Source: UBA1422 sp041752735
GTDB lineage: Bacteria > Bacillota > Clostridia > Peptostreptococcales > Anaerovoracaceae
Length of the DNA stretch: 64,000 nt
NCBI GenBank assembly: GCA_041752735.1
Contig: JBGSVW010000007.1
Coordinates: 1 to 64,000 of the forward strand
Direction: 5' to 3'
Translations under genes and position numbers: made by a program
Notes under the pieces: generated by a model
The model's database searches: none
Told to the model about the DNA's origin: nothing
The model's input: only the letters and a program-made list of their open reading frames with translations
Shown here: piece by piece, positions 23,932-30,675 of the stretch
Numbering within the stretch: the first letter of the stretch is position 1
Layout: every line of letters begins with the position of its first letter

Positions 23932-24451
23932 CGATAGGTCATGGAAGTACAAAAACAGGCCTTATATCTATGCGGCCGCATTAGCATTAATATTGACCAT
24001 GTTTGTAGCGCCTGAAATCCAGGAGGGGAATGCCATGTCTCCAACCATCGAAAACGGCAACCTCGTGGTCATCACAAAAGAACACTATTCAGTAAAACGA
24101 GGGATTCCTGAAATTGGCACCGTTGTTGTTCTTGAAAAGGACGAGGCGACTGAGATTTCTGAGGATAATTTAATTGCCAGAGTGGTTGGATTACCGGGTG
24201 AAACCATTGCCATAATAGACGGTCAATTGCTCCGCGATGATGAAGTCTATCTTGTCAAAGGAGCAGAGGGTGACTTGGGAATCGATATGGAAGTGACATT
24301 GGGTGAGGAAGAAGTGTTTCTGCTATGCGACAACAGGGATTTGCTAATGGACAGCAGATCGTCAAAATTGGGACCTGTCGATATGGAAACAATCCGCGGC
24401 AATGCCCGCTTCATTCTATGGCCATTCTCGGAAATCGGAAGGATAAAATAA
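23912..24451 (+). CDS. Signal peptidase I-like protein lacking the catalytic lysine
   Basis: A 179-residue member of peptidase family S26 with one N-terminal membrane helix (IYAAALALILTMFV). The nucleophile Ser43 is kept in NAMSPTIENG. The segment that normally reads I-K-R-V/I-I-G-L-P-G-D is LIARVVGLPGE here, so the general-base Lys is replaced by Ala89. The later box normally GDNRDxSxDSR reads CDNRDLLMDSR. It therefore probably cannot process preproteins by the usual Ser/Lys mechanism. It is first of three tandem paralogues; the next two are intact. It may be a pseudo-enzyme partner, a regulator, or a decaying copy, although the frame is open and in step with its neighbours. The start overlaps the upstream gene by 20 bases. 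Confidence 0.82.
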   Translation: MAKNHDDDRSWKYKNRPYIYAAALALILTMFVAPEIQEGNAMSPTIENGNLVVITKEHYSVKRGIPEIGTVVVLEKDEATEISEDNLIARVVGLPGETIAIIDGQLLRDDEVYLVKGAEGDLGIDMEVTLGEEEVFLLCDNRDLLMDSRSSKLGPVDMETIRGNARFILWPFSEIGRIK

Positions 24452-24970
24452 ATGAAAGCAATTGTACGGGATATTTTACTTGCGTTACTACTGGCTCTAG
24501 TAATCTCTCTTTTAATCAGACCAACCATTGTGAAAGAAATTTCCATGGTGCCAACTCTCGAAGAAAACAATTATCTGATGATATATAAACAAGCCTATCG
24601 ATTTGGAGATGTGGAAAGAGATGATATTATTGTTTTCCACTCTAGTCTGGTTGATGACGAAGGCAAAGAAAAATTATTGATTAAACGAATCATTGGACTT
24701 CCCGGAGATGTACTCACCATTTCAGAGGGCAAAGTATATCGAAACGGTAACCTCATTCAAGAACCTTATATCATGGGAGGCATCGAGGGTGAAACCGGTG
24801 GTAATCTCCATAACTATGTGGTGCCGGACAACTTTGTTTTTGTCATGGGGGACAATCGGGAAGTAAGCCTTGATAGCAGAGCTGAAGAAGTCGGTCCTGT
24901 GCGCATATCCGACATTATTGGGAAAGCATTTTTCAGATTATATCCCTTTGACCAAATAGGAGGCATTTAA
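24452..24970 (+). CDS. lepB: Signal peptidase I
   Basis: A 172-residue type I signal peptidase. An N-terminal membrane anchor (ILLALLLALVISLLI) is followed by the nucleophile Ser31 in EISMVPTLEENN and the general base Lys78 in LIKRIIGLPGD. The box GDNREVSLDSRAEEVGPV is complete. It removes signal peptides from exported proteins at the outer face of the membrane. The ATG directly abuts the stop of the first paralogue (no spacer). Two active copies plus one inactive-looking copy in tandem suggests duplication with specialisation. Confidence 0.94.
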   Translation: MKAIVRDILLALLLALVISLLIRPTIVKEISMVPTLEENNYLMIYKQAYRFGDVERDDIIVFHSSLVDDEGKEKLLIKRIIGLPGDVLTISEGKVYRNGNLIQEPYIMGGIEGETGGNLHNYVVPDNFVFVMGDNREVSLDSRAEEVGPVRISDIIGKAFFRLYPFDQIGGI

Positions 24971-24973
24971 TTC

Positions 24974-25477
24974 ATGAAGGAGTTAATACGTGACATAATT
25001 ATCGTTGTTCTGGTGGCTGTTTGCATTATTACATTGGTGAAACCGATTATCGTCAAAAAGACATCCATGGAACCAACGTTGTATGAAAACGACTATCTGA
25101 TGATCAGCAAGCAGGCATATACCATTTTTGGTGAGCCGGAGCGAGGCGATATTGTTGTATTTCCACATGTGGAAGGAAACGTCACGGAATTATATATTAA
25201 ACGAGTGATTGGAATTCCCGGGGACACAATAGCCATCACGGACGGGCTTGTTTACGTGAATGGAGAACCACTGAGAGAAGAATATACCAAAGATGGAATC
25301 ACACGGGGAGAAGTGAATGATTACGTTGTACCAGCAGGCAAATTATATGTACTGGGCGATAATCGGGAAGTAAGCGTTGACAGCCGAAGCGAAGCGGTTG
25401 GTTGTGTTGACATAGACGAAATAACAGGAAAGGCTGTACTTAGGGTGTTCCCCTTTGGCAAGTTTGGATTTGTTTGA
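24974..25477 (+). CDS. Signal peptidase I (second active copy)
   Basis: A 167-residue type I signal peptidase with an N-terminal helix (IIIVVLVAVCIITLV). Ser31 is in KTSMEPTLYEND and Lys76 is in LYIKRVIGIPGD; GDNREVSVDSRSEAVG completes the active site. AGGAGG lies ten bases before the ATG. It is closely related to the preceding paralogue (both share NDYLMISKQAY-like and NNYLMIYKQAY segments), consistent with tandem duplication. Its TGA stop shares one base with the smpB ATG (TGATG), so the two are translationally coupled. Confidence 0.94.
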   Translation: MKELIRDIIIVVLVAVCIITLVKPIIVKKTSMEPTLYENDYLMISKQAYTIFGEPERGDIVVFPHVEGNVTELYIKRVIGIPGDTIAITDGLVYVNGEPLREEYTKDGITRGEVNDYVVPAGKLYVLGDNREVSVDSRSEAVGCVDIDEITGKAVLRVFPFGKFGFV

Positions 25478-25935
25478 TGGGCGAAAAGACCGTTGCCAAT
25501 AATAGAAGAGCGAGATATGATTACTTCATTGAAGAGGTTTATGAAGCGGGTATTGTATTGACTGGAACAGAAATTAAATCGTTGCGTCAGGGCAAAGCCA
25601 GTATCACCGAAAGCTATGCAAAAATTGAAGGGAATGAAGTGTTTATCTATGGGATGAATATTAGTCCCTATGAATTTGGAAATATTTTTAACGTGGATCC
25701 GTTGCGTCCAAGAAAGCTGTTACTCCATAAACGTGAGATTAATAAGCTAATTGGGTACACAACGCTTCAGGGATTAACCCTGATACCACTTAAATTATTT
25801 ATTGATGAAAGAGGCAGAGCCAAGATGGAGTTGGCAGTTGCCAAAGGTAAGAAGTTATACGATAAGCGCCATGATATTGCCAAGCGGGATGCTGATAGGC
25901 GTATCCACCAAGCCAAAGGGCAATTGCCCCTGTAG
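25477..25935 (+). CDS. smpB: SsrA-binding protein SmpB
   Basis: A 152-residue RNA-binding protein that brings tmRNA to stalled ribosomes. Family signatures: N-terminal RRARYDYFIEEVYEAGIVLTG, TEIKSLRQGKASITESYA, LLLHKREINKLIG, and the basic C-terminal tail GKKLYDKRHDIAKRDADRR that enters the mRNA channel. The ATG overlaps the stop of the signal peptidase gene by one base; a TTG three bases upstream is also possible. The ssrA gene itself lies about 400 bases downstream, with one small gene between. Confidence 0.97.
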   Translation: MGEKTVANNRRARYDYFIEEVYEAGIVLTGTEIKSLRQGKASITESYAKIEGNEVFIYGMNISPYEFGNIFNVDPLRPRKLLLHKREINKLIGYTTLQGLTLIPLKLFIDERGRAKMELAVAKGKKLYDKRHDIAKRDADRRIHQAKGQLPL

Positions 25936-25970
25936 CGGATTGTATGTGGTGCAGTAGGAAGGAGATCAAT

Positions 25971-26252
25971 ATGGGAGATTTTTTCGACAAAGCAAAAAAA
26001 ATGGCCAATATGGCTGCCGACAAAACCGGCGACGTGGTCGAAATGGGAAAGAACAAAGGCAAAATCGTATCTTTGAAATCAGACATCAATAACGCCGAAA
26101 AGAAAATCGGACGATATTATTATGAAAAATATCGGGACGATGAAAATGTTGATGCGGACATTGCCGAGTACATCAAAGAAATAACCGACAAAGAGGCAGA
26201 AATTGTTGAATTAGATGACATGATTCAAAAAATTAAAGACGAAGGCAGATAA
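25971..26252 (+). CDS. Small coiled-coil hypothetical protein
   Basis: A 93-residue, highly charged protein. The start (MGDFFDKAKKMANMAADKTGD) forms an amphipathic helix of a type I recall from small Bacillota proteins that carry a C-terminal zinc ribbon; here no cysteines are present. Residues about 38-92 look helical and coiled-coil-like (ADIAEYIKEITDKEAEIVEL). A GGAAGGAGAT ribosome site precedes ATG 25971. It lies between smpB and ssrA. Function unknown. Confidence 0.75.
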   Translation: MGDFFDKAKKMANMAADKTGDVVEMGKNKGKIVSLKSDINNAEKKIGRYYYEKYRDDENVDADIAEYIKEITDKEAEIVELDDMIQKIKDEGR

Positions 26253-26268
26253 ATTCACCAAACGTTCA

Positions 26269-26308
26269 CCCAGCAACACAAAATTATTGTTATATTTGTG
26301 TTGCTGGG
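26269..26308 (+). repeat. 14-bp inverted repeat round the ssrA -35 box
   Basis: CCCAGCAACACAAA (26269-26282) and its perfect complement TTTGTGTTGCTGGG (26295-26308) flank a 12-base centre. The centre contains the -35 box, and the right arm fills the -35/-10 spacer. No T-run follows, so a plain terminator for the smpB unit is doubtful. It may be an operator or a cruciform-prone element that modulates ssrA. Confidence 0.65.
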
Positions 26309-26316
26309 GGTATAAT
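26287..26316 (+). promoter_or_regulatory. ssrA promoter
   Basis: TTGTTA at 26287-26292 and a perfect TATAAT at 26311-26316 are 18 bp apart. Transcription would start about 26323, a few bases upstream of the mature tmRNA 5' end at 26331, as expected for a precursor trimmed by RNase P. Confidence 0.7.
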
Positions 26317-26330
26317 TACACCAGTTGAAT

Positions 26331-26688
26331 GGGGATGTACAGGTTTCGACAGGGGTGCAGAACCAAGAAAAGCGAGCCGCAGTTTGCAAGTCTGCGTAAA
26401 AAAGGCACGTTAAATATAAACGCTAAAAATAACAACACATTCGCATACGCAGCTTAATTCGCTGCCCGCGCGTCGGTCCGGGTTCCCCTACAGGCCCGAT
26501 CACCGGCGTCGACAATGTAGGACAACCTTATGTAAGCTCCCGGTAGCATAAGGGAATTACGGGATAGCAGACGGAGGAACTTGCCTTTGAGGTCCACTGA
26601 ACGCGAAATAAACTAACAAAGGCTGCGCTCGGAGAAACTCTTGTGGAAGCATTTTTGGACGCGAGTTCGATTCTCGCCATCTCCACCA
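26331..26688 (+). ncRNA. ssrA: Transfer-messenger RNA
   Basis: A tmRNA of about 358 bases. The 5' end GGGGATGTACAGGTTTCGAC and the 3' end GAGTTCGATTCTCGCC-ATCTCC-ACCA form the tRNA-like part: the acceptor stem GGGGATG pairs with CATCTCC, the T-arm loop is TTCGATT, and CCA is encoded (ends 26688). The tag reading frame runs 26422-26457 and encodes AKNNNTFAYAA followed by TAA, ending in the expected hydrophobic Ala-Ala degron. Resume codon GCT follows the usual alanine rule. It rescues ribosomes stalled on broken mRNA together with SmpB, encoded just upstream. Confidence 0.96.
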
Positions 26689-26696
26689 TGAAACAT

Positions 26697-26720
26697 GGGG
26701 CTATTGCCCCTTTTGTTTTT
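26697..26720 (+). terminator. Terminator after ssrA
   Basis: A 5-bp GC stem GGGGC (26697-26701) and GCCCC (26706-26710) with a 4-base loop is followed by TTTTGTTTTT. Short but GC-only, and positioned nine bases after the tmRNA CCA end. Confidence 0.7.
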
Positions 26721-26754
26721 CGGATATTTTTCAAAGACGAGGAGTAATTCAACT

Positions 26755-27258
26755 ATGAAGAGAAAACTATTTATCCTTCTGATTGGTCTTATGCTAATTA
26801 TTGGAGCCACTGTTAATTGTACCGACGACGAACAGGAGCAAGCTGAAAATACAATGATGGCCAAACAAGATACTGTTGATGTAGTAAATACTGTACAGAT
26901 CGAAGAGGAACTTGGCATAAAAGTCGTGTTGCCGGCAATCATTGAAAATGAAACTTGTAGCATCATCAATGAAAAAGTCGGTATGATTACGTTTGATATC
27001 GAGGGAGTCAGTTATACTTATTATGTTGAATCATCTGATATAGAAGTGGATGCGACCGGAATGGCAGAAAGCCTTCCAACACAGGAGACGTTACTAACGG
27101 ATAATGCTACTTACAAGATGGCATACGAAAAAGAGGGTGTTGGCGTATCGTACTGGTACGACAAAAACAACAAGGTCGCATGTACCTTGTTGATTTCAGA
27201 AAAGTCATCCCCTGATGTGCTAAAAGCGATGACAGAGTCAATTATATCAGTCCAATAA
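26755..27258 (+). CDS. Small putative lipoprotein
   Basis: A 167-residue exported protein. It starts MKRKLFILLIGLMLIIG with a lipobox TVNC (Cys22), then an acidic linker (TDDEQEQAEN) and a domain from about residue 48 with GMITFDIEGVSYTYYVESS and SYWYDKNNKVACTLL. The second domain resembles small extracytoplasmic beta-sandwich lipoproteins, but I do not recognise the family. ATG 26755 follows GAGGAG; the longer frame upstream (from 26695) would lack a normal signal start. It sits alone between ssrA and the convergent threonine aldolase gene. Confidence 0.75.
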   Translation: MKRKLFILLIGLMLIIGATVNCTDDEQEQAENTMMAKQDTVDVVNTVQIEEELGIKVVLPAIIENETCSIINEKVGMITFDIEGVSYTYYVESSDIEVDATGMAESLPTQETLLTDNATYKMAYEKEGVGVSYWYDKNNKVACTLLISEKSSPDVLKAMTESIISVQ

Positions 27259-27292
27259 TTCAGCCTTAGAACCCCTGTAATATCGAATGGGG

Positions 27293-28309
27293 TTATATCA
27301 ACTTTAAAAAATCATTTACTTCTTCTTCAGTACTTCCCCAGGATGTGACTAAGCGTATTGCCGATGTGCCATCAGGATAGGGACGCCACCCTTCGAACAT
27401 CACTTTCTTTTGGAGCTCTTTGATTAGTGAATTTGGGAAAACAGGAAAAATAAGATTTGTGGCCGGTTCCACCGCAAAACGGTAGCCGGCTTTTTTTATT
27501 CCTTCTGCCAGTTTGGTAGCCATCTGATTTGAATGTGCGCCTAAACGAAAAATTAAATCATCTTCCATTAGTGCCTGGAACTGAACACCCATCAGCCGAC
27601 CTTTGGCCATGAGCCCACCTCGCTGTTTGAGTAAAAACCGGAAATCAGACTTTAAGCTGTCATTAACTAGTATCAATGCTTCGCCAAAAAGCGCACCACA
27701 TTTTGTTCCGCCAATATAGAAAGCATCTGCAATTTCCGGCAAATCCTCTATAACAACATCATTACCTGAGGCGGTCAGTGCCATAGCCAAGCGGGCACCA
27801 TCGAGGTAAAGGAGTAAGTGATTGCGATCACATGCTTTCCGAAGCTCTTGCAGCTCAGCCTTTAGGTAGAACGCGCCTGTCTCGGTGCTGTCGGAAATAT
27901 ATAATAGCCTGGGTTTGACATAGTGTTCATCTTCGTGAAATCGCATGACTTCATCAATCTGATCCGGCCTGATTTTTCCGTCCTCAGAGGGGACGTGAAT
28001 GATTTTATGACCGGTGGCTTCAATGGCACCGGTTTCATGAACACAAATATGACCGGTTTCCGGTGCGATCGCCGCTTCATGGGGTCGTAAAAATGCTGCA
28101 ATGGCAGTCATGTTGGTTTGAGTACCCCCAGCTAGGAAGTGAACTTCAGCGTTAGGACAACCGATTCTATTTAGAATTTGGGTTGAAGCAGCCTCACAAA
28201 ATTCATCCATGCCATATCCATCGGTATAAATCATATTGGTCTTAACCAACGCATCCAAAACAGCGGGATGCGCGCCAAGACTGTAATCGTTCTTTAAGAA
28301 AAGCATCAT
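27293..28309 (-). CDS. ltaA: Low-specificity threonine aldolase
   Basis: A 338-residue fold-type I PLP enzyme that cleaves L-threonine or allo-threonine to glycine and acetaldehyde. The PLP-binding Lys is in DAFYIGGTKCGALFGEAL; other markers are SLGAHPAVLDAL, GGTQTNMTAIAAFLR, and YLDGARLAMALTASG (the Asp that contacts the pyridine nitrogen). The start is preceded by GGAGGTGT. It is divergent from the mreB-type gene and converges on the lipoprotein gene. It may feed glycine and acetaldehyde into fermentation or one-carbon metabolism. Confidence 0.93.
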   Translation of the reverse strand: MMLFLKNDYSLGAHPAVLDALVKTNMIYTDGYGMDEFCEAASTQILNRIGCPNAEVHFLAGGTQTNMTAIAAFLRPHEAAIAPETGHICVHETGAIEATGHKIIHVPSEDGKIRPDQIDEVMRFHEDEHYVKPRLLYISDSTETGAFYLKAELQELRKACDRNHLLLYLDGARLAMALTASGNDVVIEDLPEIADAFYIGGTKCGALFGEALILVNDSLKSDFRFLLKQRGGLMAKGRLMGVQFQALMEDDLIFRLGAHSNQMATKLAEGIKKAGYRFAVEPATNLIFPVFPNSLIKELQKKVMFEGWRPYPDGTSAIRLVTSWGSTEEEVNDFLKLI

Positions 28310-28333
28310 ACACCTCCATGGTAATTTTGATTT

Positions 28334-28402
28334 ATTATATCATAAAAGAATAGAATCATGAAAGAAAAAAGGATTGAAAAACAAGCTGCATTTGTATATA
28401 AT
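28334..28402. promoter_or_regulatory. Divergent promoters for threonine aldolase and mreB-type gene
   Basis: Rightward: TTGAAA (28374-28379), 17 bp, TATAAT (28397-28402), giving a leader of about 35 bases. Leftward: TATAAT on the minus strand at 28334-28339 with only a weak -35. The two core promoters are back to back about 35 bp apart. Confidence 0.6.
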
Positions 28403-28444
28403 ACTTTAACGGGCTAACAACCGTAAACGAGAGGAGAATCGAGA

Positions 28445-29467
28445 ATGGGATTCACAGAATATGTTGGAATTGACCTTGGAACAGCAAATGTTCTTGTATA
28501 TATGAAGGGGAAAGGAATAGTCCTGAATGAGCCTTCCGTCGTTGCCATCAATACAGACACAAATGAGATTCTGGCTGTTGGTGAAGATGCCAGACAAATG
28601 CTAGGCAGAACCCCTGCTAATATCATTGCAGTCCGTCCTTTAAGGGATGGTGTCATTTCGGATTATGATATTACTGAACGGATGTTGAAGTATTTTATCC
28701 GAAAAACGTGTGGGAACAGCCGATTCTTTCGGCCTAGGATTATGGTATGCGTCCCCAGTGGCGTTACCGAAGTAGAAAAACGAGCCGTCCGGGAAGCTGC
28801 CACACAAGCAGGTGGAAGAGATGTAAATTTAATCGAAGAGCCAATCGCAGCCGCCATCGGTGCAGGCCTTGATATTTCTCAACCGGGAGGTATCATGGTC
28901 ATGGACATTGGGGGAGGAACGACTGATATCGCTTTAATCGCACTAGGTGGGATTGTCGCCAGCACCTCCATTAAGGTGGCAGGAGACAAATTTGATGAAG
29001 CGATTATCAAATATATGCGCAAAAAACATAAATTGTACGTTGGTGAACGAACCGCCGAAGAATTAAAAAAATCCATTGGCACTGCCTTCACTAGAACAAA
29101 AGAAGTCAGTATGCACTGCAGTGGGCGTGACCTGGTCACTGGTCTTCCAAGAGAGGTCACCATGACCAGTAATGATATGCTGGAAGCACTGGATGAACCA
29201 CTACAACAAATTTGTGAAGCTGCTCATAGTGTCCTTGAAAAGACACCACCTGAATTGGCAGCAGATATCAGTGATTCTGGAATTGTTCTCACCGGTGGCG
29301 GTGCACTTCTATGGGGCATTGACAAACGAATCAAGCAGCGTACAGGAATCAAAGTCACCATCGCTGAAGAGCCGACAACCTGTGTGGCCAAGGGAACCGG
29401 AATGGCACTTGATAATTTACGAGTCATCGAAAGCAGCCGCTTGAATAAGCGTCAATCCTATATTTAA
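28445..29467 (+). CDS. mreB: MreB/Mbl-type rod-shape actin homologue
   Basis: A 340-residue bacterial actin. It has phosphate-binding loops GIDLGTANVLVY at the start and MVMDIGGGTTDIALIALGG in the middle, the adenosine motif GIVLTGGGALLWGIDKRI, and MLKYFIRKTCG. It polymerises under the membrane and guides lateral wall synthesis. It stands without mreC or mreD, an arrangement common for Mbl or MreBH-like paralogues, so it may be a paralogue rather than the main MreB. AGAGGAGAA precedes the start. Confidence 0.92.
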   Translation: MGFTEYVGIDLGTANVLVYMKGKGIVLNEPSVVAINTDTNEILAVGEDARQMLGRTPANIIAVRPLRDGVISDYDITERMLKYFIRKTCGNSRFFRPRIMVCVPSGVTEVEKRAVREAATQAGGRDVNLIEEPIAAAIGAGLDISQPGGIMVMDIGGGTTDIALIALGGIVASTSIKVAGDKFDEAIIKYMRKKHKLYVGERTAEELKKSIGTAFTRTKEVSMHCSGRDLVTGLPREVTMTSNDMLEALDEPLQQICEAAHSVLEKTPPELAADISDSGIVLTGGGALLWGIDKRIKQRTGIKVTIAEEPTTCVAKGTGMALDNLRVIESSRLNKRQSYI

Positions 29468-29475
29468 CATTCATT

Positions 29476-29504
29476 GGCTATCTCAAGTGAGATAGCCTTT
29501 GTTG
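29476..29504 (+). terminator. Possible terminator after mreB-type gene
   Basis: A 10-bp inverted repeat GGCTATCTCA/TGAGATAGCC (29476-29485 and 29488-29497) is followed by TTTGTT. The T-run is short, so termination may be partial. A second GC-rich symmetrical patch centred on GGATCC (29519-29533) follows before the next ribosome site. Confidence 0.5.
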
Positions 29505-29550
29505 AATCCAAAGGAATCGGGGGGATCCTCCCCGGCAAGGAGTATTAAGA

Positions 29551-30675
29551 ATGAAACTAGAACTGATTGCCACAGCCACTTTTGGGTTAGAGGCACTGGT
29601 CAAAAGAGAGATTGAAGCCCTGGGATACAAAATTATAAAAAGCGAAGATGGCAAAATTACATTTTTAGGAGACGAGCGTGCCATTATCCGTTCAAATCTC
29701 TGGCTTAGATGCGCGGATCGTGTACTACTAAAAATGGCCGAATTCGAGGCAAAAACATTCGAAGAGCTTTATCAGCAAACTCGTGGTATCCCATGGGAAA
29801 ACCTGATTCCCCCTGACGGAAAATTTCCCGTAAATGGGTCTTCTGTAAAATCTACTTTACATAGTGTACCAGCTTGTCAAAGTATTGTTAAAAAAGCTGT
29901 GGTTGATCGGCTGACAGATGCATATGGTTTAAAAACCTTTGAAGAAACCCAAGGGGACTACGAAATCAAGGTAACATTGCTGAAGGATCGAGTCACATTG
30001 ACCGTAGATACCACCGGACCGGGGCTACATAAGCGTGGATATCGTGTCAAGGATGTGCGAGCACCCATCAAGGAAACCTTGGCAGCCGCACTGGTTCAGC
30101 TTTCCTTTTGGCGAGAGGGCAGGCTCCTGATTGATCCTTGCTGTGGTTCGGGAACGATTCCCATAGAAGCTGCCATGATAGGCATGGGCATCGCACCGGG
30201 GCTAAATCGGAATTTCTCCGCAGAAACCTGGAACATGATTGATGCCGTTCAGTGGAAAGAAGAAAAAAAAATCGCCTTCGATGCCATTAATAATGACGCG
30301 GATATCCAAATCATTGGAGCGGATATAGATCCTATTGCAATCGCTGCTGCAAGACAAAATGCACTGGAAGCCGGTGTGGCAGATGTGATCACATTTCGGA
30401 TCGATGATGTGACATCGTTGGAGTCAGATGTGCCTAGGGGGATTATTATTTCCAACCCACCATATGGCGAGCGGATTGGGGACCAAAAGGCAATCGATAA
30501 AATCTATGTTGCTTTGAACCATTTTAAAAAAGCGCACCCCGATTGGTCATTATTCTTGGTGACCACTGACAAAGACGTGGAGCAAGCTGTAGCAGAACGC
30601 CCTGCGGATAGAAGAAGAAAGTTATACAACGGTAGGCTGGAAGTATGTTATTACCAGTTTCACGGAGAGAAATAA
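29551..30675 (+). CDS. THUMP-domain class I RNA methyltransferase (RlmL/YpsC-like)
   Basis: A 374-residue SAM-dependent methyltransferase. Residues about 1-160 contain a ferredoxin-like plus THUMP RNA-binding region (MKLELIATATFGLEALVKREI). The Rossmann methyltransferase domain follows with LIDPCCGSGTIPIEAAMIG (SAM loop), IIGADIDPIAIAAARQNA, and catalytic IIISNPPYGERIG (NPPY motif of N2-guanine or N6-adenine enzymes). The family modifies 23S rRNA; B. subtilis YpsC is the likely type. CAAGGAG precedes the start. The TAA stop shares one base with the start of the MocR-type gene. Confidence 0.93.
   Translation: MKLELIATATFGLEALVKREIEALGYKIIKSEDGKITFLGDERAIIRSNLWLRCADRVLLKMAEFEAKTFEELYQQTRGIPWENLIPPDGKFPVNGSSVKSTLHSVPACQSIVKKAVVDRLTDAYGLKTFEETQGDYEIKVTLLKDRVTLTVDTTGPGLHKRGYRVKDVRAPIKETLAAALVQLSFWREGRLLIDPCCGSGTIPIEAAMIGMGIAPGLNRNFSAETWNMIDAVQWKEEKKIAFDAINNDADIQIIGADIDPIAIAAARQNALEAGVADVITFRIDDVTSLESDVPRGIIISNPPYGERIGDQKAIDKIYVALNHFKKAHPDWSLFLVTTDKDVEQAVAERPADRRRKLYNGRLEVCYYQFHGEK

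Noticed and set aside
27269..27294. Terminator between the lipoprotein gene and threonine aldolase
   Set aside because: AACCCC and GGGGTT can pair across a long loop, but no T-run follows on either strand, so support is weak.
29519..29533. GC-rich symmetrical patch before the THUMP methyltransferase as an operator
   Set aside because: The symmetry beyond GGATCC is imperfect and G/C-run driven; no second copy was noticed.
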